Of a DNA stretch of 64,000 bases, positions 42,099 through 51,859 are shown piece by piece (the stretch's first letter is position 1; each line of letters begins with the position of its first letter). Source of the stretch: Eutreptiella sp. 'Long Island Sound 2002'. Its lineage: Eukaryota; Euglenozoa; Euglenophyceae; Eutreptiales; Eutreptiaceae. The position numbers were made by a program, and so were the translations under genes. The stretch lies in NCBI GenBank assembly GCA_964036045.1, contig OZ038378.1, positions 160,712,576 to 160,776,575 on the forward strand, in the 5' to 3' direction. The notes under the pieces are model-generated. The model saw only the letters and a list, made by a program, of their open reading frames with translations, searched no databases and was not told where the DNA came from.

Positions 42099-42597
42099 CA
42101 AGTGGAAACAGGTGGGGAAAACTGGGAAAAATTGGGACCAAGTGGGACCAGGTGGAAATAGGTGGGAAAACTGGGAAAAATTGGGACTAAGTGGGACCAA
42201 GTGGAAACAGGTGGGGAAAACTGGGAAAAATTGGGGCTGAGTGGGACCAAGTGGAAACAGGTGGGGAAAACTGGGAAAAATTGGGACTAAGTGGGACCAA
42301 GTGGAAACAGGTGGGGAAAGCTGGAGCAAATTGGGACTAAGTGGGACCAAGTGGAAACAGGTGGGGAAAACTGGGAAAAATTGGGAATGAGTGGGACCAA
42401 GTGGAAACAGGTGGGGAAAACTGGGAAAAATTGGGACTGAGTGGGACCAAGTGGAAACAGGTGGGGAAAACTGGGGAGAATTGGGACTAAGTGGGACCAA
42501 GTGGAAACATGTGGGGAAAACTGAGGAAAATTGGGACTAAGTGGGACCAAGTGGGAACAGGTGGGGAAAACTAGGAAAAATTGGGACTAAGTGGGAC
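42099..42597 (+). repeat. 499-bp internal tandem duplication, second copy
   Basis: This is the direct continuation of the preceding 499-bp unit with the same variants in order. The copies part at about 42600, where CGGGTGGGG replaces CAGGTGGGG. Confidence 0.85.
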
Positions 42598-45500
42598 CAA
42601 GTGGAAACGGGTGGGGAAAACTTGGAAAAATTGGGACTAAGTTGGACCAAGTGGAGACAGGTGGGGAAAACTTGGGAAAATTGGGACTAAGTTGGACCAA
42701 GTGGAAACAGGTGGGGAAAACTGGGAAAAATTGGGACTAAGTGGGACCAAGTGGAAATAGGTGGGGAAAACTAGGGAAAATTGGGACTAAGTTGGACCAA
42801 GTGGAAACAGGGGGGCGAAACTAGGAGAAATTGGGACAAGTGGGACCAAGTGGAAACAGGTGGGGAAAACTGGGAAAAATTGGGACCAAGTGGGACCAGG
42901 TGGAAACAGGTGGGAAAACTGGGAAAAATTGGGACTAAGTGGCACCAAGTGGAAACAGGTGGGGAAAGCTGGGAAAAATTGGGACTAAGTGGGACCAAGT
43001 GGAAACAGGTGGGGAAAACTGGGAAAAATTGGGACTAAGTGGGACCAAGTGGAAACAGGTGGGGAAAACTGGGAAAAATTGGGACTACCTTGGACCAAGT
43101 GGAAACAGGTGGGGAAAACGGGGAAAAATTGGGACTAAGTGGGACCAAGTGGAAACAGGTGGGGAAAACTGGGGAAAATTGGGACTAAGTGGGACCAAGT
43201 GGAAACAGGTGGGGAAAATTGGGAAAAATTGGGACTAAGTGGGACCAAGTGGAAACAGGTGGGGAAAACTGGGAAAAATTGGGAATGAGTCGGACCAAGT
43301 GGAAACAGGTGGGGAAAACTGGGAAAAATTGGGACTGAGTGGGACCAAGTGGAAACAGGTGGAGAAAACTTGGGAAAATTGGGACTAAGTGGGACCAAGT
43401 GGAAACAGGTGGGGAAAATTGGGGAAAATTAGGACTAAGTGGGACCACGTGGAAACAGGTGGGGAAAGCTGGGAAAAATTGGGACTAAGTGGGACCAAGT
43501 GGAAACAGGTGGGGAAAACTGGGAAAAATTGGGACTAAGTGGGACCAAGTGGAAACAGGTGGGGAAAACTGGGGAAAATTGGGACTAAGTGGGACCAAGT
43601 GGAAACAGGTGGGGAAAACTGAGGAAAATTGGGACTAAGTGGGACCAAGTGGAAACAGGTGGGGAAAACTGGGAAAAATTGGGACTAAGTGGGACCAAGT
43701 GGAAACGGGTGGGGAAAACTTGGAAAAATTGGGACTAAGTTGGACCAAGTGGAAACAGGCGGGGAAAACTTGGGGAAATTGGGACGAAGTGGGACCAAAT
43801 GGAAACAGGTGGGGAAAAAAATTGGGACTAAGTGGGACCAAGTGGAAACAGGTGGGGAAAAGTGGGGACAATTGGGACCAAGTGGGACCAAGTGGAAACA
43901 GGTGGGGAAAACTGGGGAAAATTGGGACTAAGTGGGACCAAGTGGAAACAGGTGGGGAAAACTGGGAAAAATTGGGACTAAGTGGGACCAAGTGAAAACA
44001 AGTGGGGAAAACTGGGAAAAATTGGGCCCAAGTGGGACCAAGTGGAAACAGGTGGGGAAACCTGGGAAAAATTGGGACTAAGTGGGACCAAGTGGAAACG
44101 GGTGGGGAAAATTGGGAGAAATTGGAACTAAGTGGGACCAAGTGGAAACAGGTGGGGAAAACTGGGAAAAATTGGGACCAAGTGGGACCAAGTGGAAACA
44201 AGTGGGGAAACGTGGGAAAAATTGGGACTAAGTGGGACCAAGTGGAAACAGGTGGGGAAAACTGGGAAAAATTGGGACCAAGTGGGACCAAGTGGAAACA
44301 GGTGGGGAAACGTGGGAAAAATTGGGACTAAGTGGGACCAAGTGGAAACAGGTGGGGAAAACTGGGGAAAATTGGGACTAAGTGGGACCAAGTGGAAACA
44401 GGTGGGGAAAACTGGGAAAAATTGGGAATGAGTCGGACCAAGTGGAAACAGGTGGCGAAAACTGGGAAAAATTGGGACTGAGTGGGACCAAGTGGAAACA
44501 GGTGGGGAAAACTTGGGAAAATTGGGACTAAGTGGGACCAAGTGGAAACAGGTGGGGAAAGCTGGGAAAAATTGGGACTAAGTGGGACCAAGTGGAAACA
44601 GGTGGGGAAAGCTGGGGAAAATTGGGACCAAGTGGGACCAAGTGGAAACAGGTGGGGAAACGTGGGAAAAATTGGGACTAAGTGGGACCAAGTGGAAACA
44701 GGTGGGGAAAACCGGGGAAAATTGGGACTAAGTGGGACCAAGTGGAAACACGTGGGAAAACTGGGAAAAATTGGGACTAAATTGGACCAAGTGGAAACGG
44801 GTGGGGAAAACTGGGGAAAATTGGGACTAAGTTGGACCAAGTGGAATCAGGTGGGGAAAACTGGGAAAAATTGGGACTAAGTGGGACCAAGTGGAAACAG
44901 GTGGGGAAAGCTGGGGAAAATTGGGACCAAGTGGGACCAAGTGGAAACAGGTGGGGAAAGCTGGGAAAAATTGGGACTAAGTGGGACCAAGTGGAAACTG
45001 GTGGGGAAAACTGGGAAAAACTGGGACCAAGTGGGACCAAGTCGAAACAGGTGGGGAAAACTGGGGAAAATTGGGACTAAGTGGGACCAAGTGGAAACAG
45101 GTGGGGAAAACTGGCAAAAATTGGGACTAAGTGGGACCAAGTGGAAACAGGTGGGGAAAGCTGGGAAAAATTGGGACTAAGTGGGACCAAGTGGAAACTG
45201 GTGGGGAAAATTGGAAGAAATTGGGACTAAGTGGGACCAAGTTGAAACAGGTGGGGAAAGCTGGGAAAAATTGGGACTAAGTGGGACCAAGTGGAAACAG
45301 GTGGGGAAAACTGGGAAAATTGGGACTAAGTGGGACCAAGTGGAAACGAGTGGGGAAAAGTGGGAGAAATTGGGACTAAGTGGGACCAAGTGGAAACAGG
45401 TGGGGAAAGCTGGGAAAAATCGGGACTAAGTGGGAGCAAGTGGAAACAGGTGGGGAAAACTGGGAAAAATTGGGACTAAGTGGGACCAAGTGGAAACAGG

Positions 45501-48500
45501 TGGGGAAAACTGGGAAAAATTGGGACTAAGTGGGACCAAGTTGAAACAGGTGGGGAAAACTGGGAAAAATTGGGACTAAGTGGGACCAAGTGGAAACGGG
45601 TGGGGAAAACTTGGAAAAATTGGGACTAAGTGGGACCAAGTGGAAACGGGTGGGGAAAACTGGGAAAAATTGGGACTAAGTTGGACCAAGTGGAAACGGG
45701 TGGGGGAAACTGGGAAAAATTGTGACTAAGTGGGACCAAGTGGAAACGGGTGGGGAAAACTTGGAAAAATTGGGACTAAGTGGGACCAAGTGGAAACAGG
45801 TGGGGAAAACTGGGGAAAATTGGGACTAAATGGGACCAAGTGGAAACGGGTGGGGAAAACTGGGAAAAATTGGGACTAAGTGGGACCAAGGGGAAACGGG
45901 TGGGGAAAATTGGGAGAAATTGGGACTAAGTGGGACCAAGTGGAAACAGGTGGGGAAAGCTGGGAAAATTGGGACTAAGTGGGACCAAGTGGAAAACAGG
46001 TGGGGAAAACTGGGAAAAATTGGTACTAAGTGGGACCAAGTGGAAACAGGTGGGGAAAACTGGGAAAAATTGGGACCAAGTGGGACCAAGTGGAAACAGG
46101 TGGGGAAAACTGGGAAAAATTGGGACTAAGTTGGACCAAGTGGAAACAGGTGGGGAAAACTGGCAAAAATTGGGACTAAGTTGGACCAAGTGGAAACAGG
46201 TGGGGAAAGCTGGGGAAAATTGGGACCAAGTGGGACCAAGTGGAAACAGGTGGGGAAAGCTGGGGGACATTGGGACTAAGTGGGACCAAGTGGAAACAGG
46301 TGGGGAAAAGTGGGAAAAATTGGGACCAAGTGGGACCAAGTGGAAACAGGTGGGGAAAACTTGGAAAAATTGGGACTAAGTGGGACCAAGTGGAAACAGG
46401 TGGGGAAAACTGGGGAAAATTGGGACTAAGTGGGACCAAGTGGAAACACGTGGGGAAAACTGGGAAAAATTGGGACTAAGTGGGACCAAGGGGAAACGGG
46501 TGGGGAAAATTGGGAGAAATTGGGACTAAGTGGGACCAAGTGGAAACAGGTGGGGAAAGCTGGGAAAAATTGGGACTAAGTGGGACCAAGTGGAAAACAG
46601 GTGGGGAAAACTGGGAAAAATTGGTACTAAGTGGGACCAAGTGGAAACAGGTGGGGAAAACTGGGAAAAATTGGGACTAAGTTGGACCAAGTGGAAACAG
46701 GTGGGGAAAGCTGGGGAAAATTGGGACCAAGTGGGACCAAGTGGAAACAGGTGGGGAAAGCTGGGGGACATTGGGACTAAGTGGGACCAAGTGGAAACAG
46801 GTGGGGAAAAGTGGGAAAAATTGGGACCAAGTGGGACCAAGTGGAAACAGGTGGGGAAAACTGGGAAAAATTGGGACTAAGTTGGACCAAGTGGAAACAG
46901 GTGGGGAAAACTGGGAAAAATTGGGACTAAGTTGGACCAAGTGGAAACAGGTGGGGAAAGCTGGGGAAAATTGGGACCAAGTGGGACCAAGTGGAAACAG
47001 GTGGGGAAAGCTGGGGGACATTGGGACTAAGTGGGACCAAGTGGAAACAGGTGGGGAAAAGTGGGAAAAATTGGGACCAAGTGGGACCAAGTGGAAACAG
47101 GTGGGGAAAACTAGGGGAAATTAGGACTAAGTGGGACCAAGTGGAAACAGGTGGGGAAAACTGGGAAAAATTGGGACTAAGTGGGACCGAGTGGAAACAA
47201 GTGGGGAAAACTGGGGAAAATTGGGACTAAGTGGGACCAAGTGGAAACGGGTGGGGAAAATTGGGAGAAATTGGGACTAAGTGGGACCAAGTGGAAACAG
47301 GCGGGGAAAGCTGGGAAAAATTGGGACTAAGTGGGACCAAGTGGAAACAGGTGGGGAAAACTGGGAAAAATTGGGACTGAGTGGAACCAAGTGGAAACAG
47401 GTGGGGAAAACTGGGAAAAATTGGGACCAAGCGGGACCAAGTGGAAACAGGTGGGGAAAACTGGGAAAAATTGGGACTAAGTGGGACCAAGTGGAAACAT
47501 GTGGGGAAAACTGGGAAAAATTGGGACAAATTGGGACCAAGTGGAAACAGGTGGGGAAAGCTGTGAAAAATTGGGACTAAGTGGGACCAAGTGGAAACAG
47601 GTGGGGAAAACTGGGAAAAATTGGGACAAATTGGGACCAAGTGGAAACGGGTGGGAAAAACTGGGGAAAATTGGGACTAAGTGGGACCAAGTGGAAACAG
47701 GTGGGGAAAACTGGGAAAATTTGGGACTAAGTGGGACCAAGTTGCAACAGGTGCGGAAAACTGGGAAAAATTGGGACTAAGTGGGACCAAGTGGAAACAG
47801 GTGGTCAAAACTGGCAAAAATTGGGACTAACTTGGACCAAGTGGAAACAGGTGGGGAAAATTGAGGGAAATTGGGACTATGTGGGACCAAGTGGAAACAG
47901 GTGGGGCAAACTAGGAAAAATTGGGACAAAGTGGGACCAATTCGAAAAAGGTGGGGAAAACTGGGGAAAATTGGGAGTAAGTTGGACCAAGTGGAAACAG
48001 GTGGGGAAAACTGGGAAAAATTGGGACTAAGTGGGACCAAGTTGAAACAGGTGGGGAAAGCTGGGAAAAATTGGGACTAAGTGGGACCAAGTGGAAACAG
48101 GTGGGGAAAACTGGGAAAAATTGGGACTAAGTGGGACCAAGTGGAAACGGGTGGGGAAAATTGGGAGAAATTGGGACTAAGTGGGACCAAGTGGAAACAG
48201 GTGGGGAAAGCTGGGAAAAATTGGGACTAAGTGGGACCAAGTGGAAACAGGTGGGGAAAACTGGGAAAAATTGGGACTAAGTGGGACCAAGTGGAAACAG
48301 GTGGGGAAAACTGGGAAAAATTGGGACTAAGTGGGACCAAGTTGAAACAGGTGGGGAAAAGTGGGAAAAATTGGGACTAAGTGGGACCAAGTGGAAACAG
48401 GTGGGGAAAACTGGGAAAAATTGGGACTAAGTGGGACCAAGTGGAAACGGGTGGGGAAAACTTGGAAAAATTGGGACTAAGTGGGACCAAGTGGAAACGG

Positions 48501-49715
48501 GTGGGGAAAACTGGGAAAAATTGGGACTAAGTTGGACCAAGTGGAAACGGGTGGGGGAAACCGGGAAAAATTGGGACTAAGTGGGACCAAGTGGAAACGG
48601 GTGGGGAAAACTTGGAAAATTTGGGACTAAGTGGGACCAAGTGGAAACAGGTGGGGAAAACTGGGGAAAATTGGGACTAAGTTGGACCAAGTGGAAACAG
48701 GTGGGGAAAACTGGGAAAAATTGGGACTAAGTGGGACCAAGTGGAAACAGGTGGGGAAAATTGGGAGAAATTGGGACTAAGTGGGACCAAGTGGAAACAG
48801 GTGGGGAAAGCTGGGAAAAATTGGGACTAAGTGGGACCAAGTGGAAAACAGGTGGGGAAAGCTGGGAAAAATTGGTACTAAGTGGGACCAAGTGGAAACA
48901 GGTGGGGAAAACTGGGAAAAATTGGGACCAAGTGGGACCAAGTGGAAACAGGTGGGGAAACCAGGGAAAAATTGGGACAAAGTGGGACCAAGTGGAAACA
49001 GGTGGGGAAAACTGGGAAAAATTGGGACTAAGTTGGACCAAGTGGAAACAGGTGGGGAAAACTGGGAAAAATTGGGACTAAGTTGGACCAAGTGGAAACA
49101 GGTGGGGAAAGCTGGGGAAAATTGGGACCAAGTGGGACCAAGTGGAAACAGGTGGGGAAAGCTGGGGGACATTGGGACTAAGTGGGACCAAGTGGAAACA
49201 GGTGGGGAAAAGTGGGAAAAATTGGGACCAAGTGGGACCAAGTGGAAACAGGTGGGGAAAACTAGGGGAAATTAGGACTAAGTGGGACCAAGTGGAAACA
49301 GGTGGGGAAAACTGGGAAAAATTGGGACTAAGTGGGACCGAGTGGAAACAGGTGGGGAAAACTGGGGAAAATTGGGACTAAGTGGTACCAAGTGGAAACG
49401 GGTGGGGAAAATTGGGAGAAATTGGGACTAAGTGGGACCAAGTGGAAACAGGCCGGGAAAGCTGGGAAAAATTGGGACTAAGTGGGACCAAGTGGAAACA
49501 GGTGGGGAAAACTGGGAAAAATTGGGACTGAGTGGAACCAAGTGGAAACAGGCGGGGAAAACTGGGAAAAATTGGGACTAAGTGGGACCAAGTGGAAACA
49601 TGTGGGGAAAACTGGGAAAAATTGGGACAAATTGGGACCAAGTGGAAACAGGTGGGGAAAACTGTGAAAAATTGGGACTAAGTGGGACCAAGTGGAAACA
49701 GGTGGGGAAAACTTG

Positions 49716-49760
49716 GCTGAGCTGAGCTGGGCTGGGCTGCGCTGGGACGTGCTGGGCTTA
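49716..49760 (+). repeat. GCTGG-type pentamer tract at the array edge
   Basis: The last satellite monomer breaks off after ACTTGG and runs straight into nine pentamers: GCTGA twice, GCTGG twice, GCTGC, GCTGG, GACGT, GCTGG and GCTTA. The join is within a base or two. The pentamers resemble the GAGCT/GGGCT composition of vertebrate immunoglobulin switch DNA, but the tract is far too short to support such a role. Confidence 0.8.
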
Positions 49761-50667
49761 TTCTGACCCTGCAAACCGTGTCAGTGCTGTCAGCAAGGCA
49801 GTGCTGCTCGTTCTTCACAGCTGACGCTGGGGTGAGCTGCTGCTGGACATGTCTTTCCTGCTGTACCCACAGAAAGGCGCCTAGCCGCCGATGGTCATGA
49901 CTGCTTTTCGACTGTCTGGTCGGCCTGACGAGAATCTTTGCACTCAGCGCCTTTGTAGTGCCTGTTTGTCACGTTCGTCGTGTGTTTGCGCGCGTGTGTG
50001 TGCGCGCGTGTCTGTGGGTGTGAGAGCGGGATGGGGCGTCTTGAAGCTCCACCCCTGTCAGAGCCCACAGCTCAGGCACTGCGACGTGTAGTGGGGCACA
50101 GGCTGTGTGCCCCGGAAGTGATATTTCGGAAGTCTCTGTTGGTCCCTCGATATTCGTGTTGCATTGGCCTCTCAGCGGAGGTCAGTGTGAAGGGTCTCAG
50201 CAGCGCAGGCCCGTCTGCCCGTCCCGAGTCTCCAGACCGTTACAGCCCCACATTGGGCACCCCATCCCACACTAGACGTCTGAGGGCCACGCCACTGACC
50301 TCTTAGTCCCACGTGTCGACCACACATTCCGGTGTTCCCGTACACATGCCGCCTGCCGTCTGCTGCTGCCCCATGCCCCCGCTGCCCCCCTGTCACACGC
50401 GGCTGTTGCATCCCCCCGCTCACCCCCCCCCCCCCCCCCGGGTGCGGGCAGTGGGTTTCAAGTCGTGGCCAGTGGTGCCGCAGCAGTCGCATTCGCCGCA
50501 CTGTCCCTCGGCGTTGTGGCAAGACACACGATGTGAGGCTGTGGACGGTCAGCCAACAGCAATGCCCCGGCCTCCCCCTTCGGTGTGGCGAGTAGCGCTC
50601 GGCCCATGGTCTATACCGCTCCTCCAGACGACCGACCAAGGCCTCATGCCGTGTTCTTGGAATCTAA
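49761..50667. other. Unique flank without a recognisable gene
   Basis: This is the first single-copy DNA beside the array. It contains an alternating purine-pyrimidine stretch (GCGCGCGTGTGTGTGCGCGC, near 49988-50008) that could adopt Z-DNA, and a run of 17 C at 50423-50439. Open frames here cross low-complexity C-rich sequence and have no family signature. Confidence 0.6.
50423..50439 (+). repeat. C17 homopolymer
   Basis: Seventeen consecutive C bases. The minus strand reads as a G-run. The length is likely unstable and may be miscounted in an assembly. Confidence 0.9.
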
Positions 50668-50840
50668 CCCCCCCCTCCCCCCTCCCCACGGCACCCCCCT
50701 CCACCCTCCCCACGGCACCCCCCCCCCTCCCCACGGCACCCCCCCCCTCCCCACGGCACCCCCCCCTCCCCACGGCACCCCCCCTCCCCACGGCACCCCC
50801 CCCCCCCTCCCCACGGCACCCCCCCCCTCCTCACCCCGTC
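50668..50840 (+). repeat. C-rich minisatellite with CCCCACGGCACC core
   Basis: Seven copies of CTCCCCACGGCAC are separated by C-runs of varying length, so the period ranges from about 18 to 24 bp. The unit degenerates into CTCCTCACCCCG at the right edge. The minus strand has dense G-runs and could form G-quadruplexes. Long frames on both strands here are products of the composition. Confidence 0.9.
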
Positions 50841-51232
50841 CTGCCCCGCTGCTCTCCATCGACTGTGTCCGCGGAGTGACACCTCTGCCCAGATTGCTGC
50901 TCTGGATCGATAACAAACGTCACATGATTTGTACCACTCGCTTTCACAATAGCAGCCATCAGCACATTGTCTCATGAGCGGAACGCGCTGTTCTGCAACT
51001 TCCCTTCCCCATCATTTGCTGACGCCTGCAACCCACGTCCCACAACAACGGGCAGTACTTGGGAAGGGTGTGGGGTGTGGCAGCGACCCGGAGCATTGCA
51101 CTGTGGCCTTGGTGTGCCCCTGTGTGATGCCCGTGGATGCACCCCCGCGTGGTGCAGCCTCCAAGGACGGCTGCTGCAGGGCATTGGGGCAAGAAACACG
51201 TGACGTGAGGGGCCCTTTGTTCAACAGCATGC
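50841..51232. other. Unique sequence, nothing recognised
   Basis: No domain, RNA or repeat is evident. A 15-base stretch, ACTGTGTCCGCGGAG at 50862-50876, recurs in inverted orientation at 53346-53360 with one mismatch, perhaps a trace of a dispersed repeat. Confidence 0.5.
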
Positions 51233-51859
51233 GTGTCAAGTGGAGGTCCACAACGACGGGCCAAAAGGCGCACAAACCGACGTGACATTACATTCGTACG
51301 GATGCCAAAGGCCGCACACAAGGGGTGTTGCCTCCAGAACGCCGTGCACATGGTACGGGAGTCATCTCCCCCGGTTTGTTCGACCTGCAAACGTCATTGT
51401 CCCAACGAAGAGGAAGGCGTCTTCCACTGTGCACTTTGTTGTTCGCAAACCAAAAAAAACAGCATAAGATCAAGCAGGTCAACGCCGGGTCAGTCAGCAG
51501 AAGGTGTCTCCATTTCGGTGCATTACCCTTCAAGGGACCTGCATTGAGTGGTGCTGCCGTGCTGTGATGTCGCTGAGGTGTGTGGCTCTCCCGTCTGTAA
51601 GACGAAGAATATTGATTGTCGACCCAAATGCTCCTGGGCAAATGCACACAGCTCTGTCTGCCTCACTTATGGCATCCACTGCGTCGGACAGATTGGTCTG
51701 ATTAGGGGTGACGAGCCTGCAGGCAACTGGGTGAAGTCAAGCAGCCCCCTGTCAAGAATTGAAGGCGCACAGAAGGTGCTTTTCTCCGGTTTCCGAGAGT
51801 GGATGTTCAGACCATCGGAAGCCGCAAGACTTTGCAAGCGGCTTCACGTGCAGTTGTGA
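51233..51859 (+). pseudogene. Cysteine-rich open frame with one in-frame TGA, function unknown
   Basis: A single frame stays open for about 208 codons except for a TGA at 51545-51547. Before the stop it encodes CSTCKRHCP and, ten residues later, CALCC, which together could bind zinc. After the stop it encodes further spaced cysteines (PCCDVAEVCGSPVC, then CRPKC and CLTYGIHC) and a basic end. I know no family with this arrangement. The CALCC motif also occurs in the ORF at 58562, so both may be transposase remnants. Alternatives are a chance frame, or two exons with the TGA in an intron. I have not identified a convincing start codon. Confidence 0.3.

Larger units (their letters stand above)
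41301..44340 (+). repeat. Segmental copy B of the block at the window start
   Basis: The variant order matches 1-2440. This copy is longer because it contains an extra internal 499-bp duplication (41600-42597) and gains or losses of whole monomers. It shares the CTGGAGCAA, GGGAATGAG and ACTACCTTGG variants with copy A. Confidence 0.8.
1..49716 (+). repeat. 50-bp satellite array, about 990 monomers, truncated by the window start
   Basis: The array is head-to-tail and unbroken, with no inserted unrelated sequence. The typical monomer is 50 bp and divides into five decamers of the form AANTGGGAAC; the first is AAGTGGGACC and the fourth AACTGGGAAA. By count the consensus has 19 A, 19 G, 7 T and 5 C, so the plus strand is about 76% purine with strong G over C skew. 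Most length variants are 47, 49 or 51 bp, from small indels at fixed places such as GGGACAAG in place of GGGACTAAG, or AGGTGGGAAAA lacking one G. A-tracts recur about every 10 bp, which would favour bent DNA. The array may be centromeric, subtelomeric or heterochromatic; the window cannot tell which. It has no credible protein-coding role. Confidence 0.98.

Noticed and set aside
1-49716. CRISPR array
   Set aside because: There are no unique spacers between repeats; every base belongs to the tandem monomer, and the surrounding DNA is eukaryotic in character.
1-49716. Telomeric repeat tract
   Set aside because: The 50-bp monomer is far longer than telomeric units, no TTAGGG- or TTTAGGG-type array is seen, and the array is internal to sequence on the right.
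49716-49760. Immunoglobulin switch region
   Set aside because: Only nine pentamers, with no immunoglobulin exon nearby; real switch regions run for kilobases.
139-49774. Hundreds of long open frames on both strands of the array, up to 335 codons, giving Pro/Phe/Ser-rich or Gly/Lys/Trp-rich repeat proteins
   Set aside because: Three 50-bp monomers make 150 bp, so each frame passes through all three phases and meets the only frequent stop (TAA on plus, TAG on minus, both from the ACTAAG step) once per 150 bp. Variants such as ACCAAG remove it and lengthen the frame. Equal openness on both strands is explained by composition, not selection.
50313-50977. Overlapping open frames over the C-rich tracts, with Pro-rich products on plus and Gly-rich on minus
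   Set aside because: They arise from C-runs and the minisatellite, occur in several frames at once, and show no domain.
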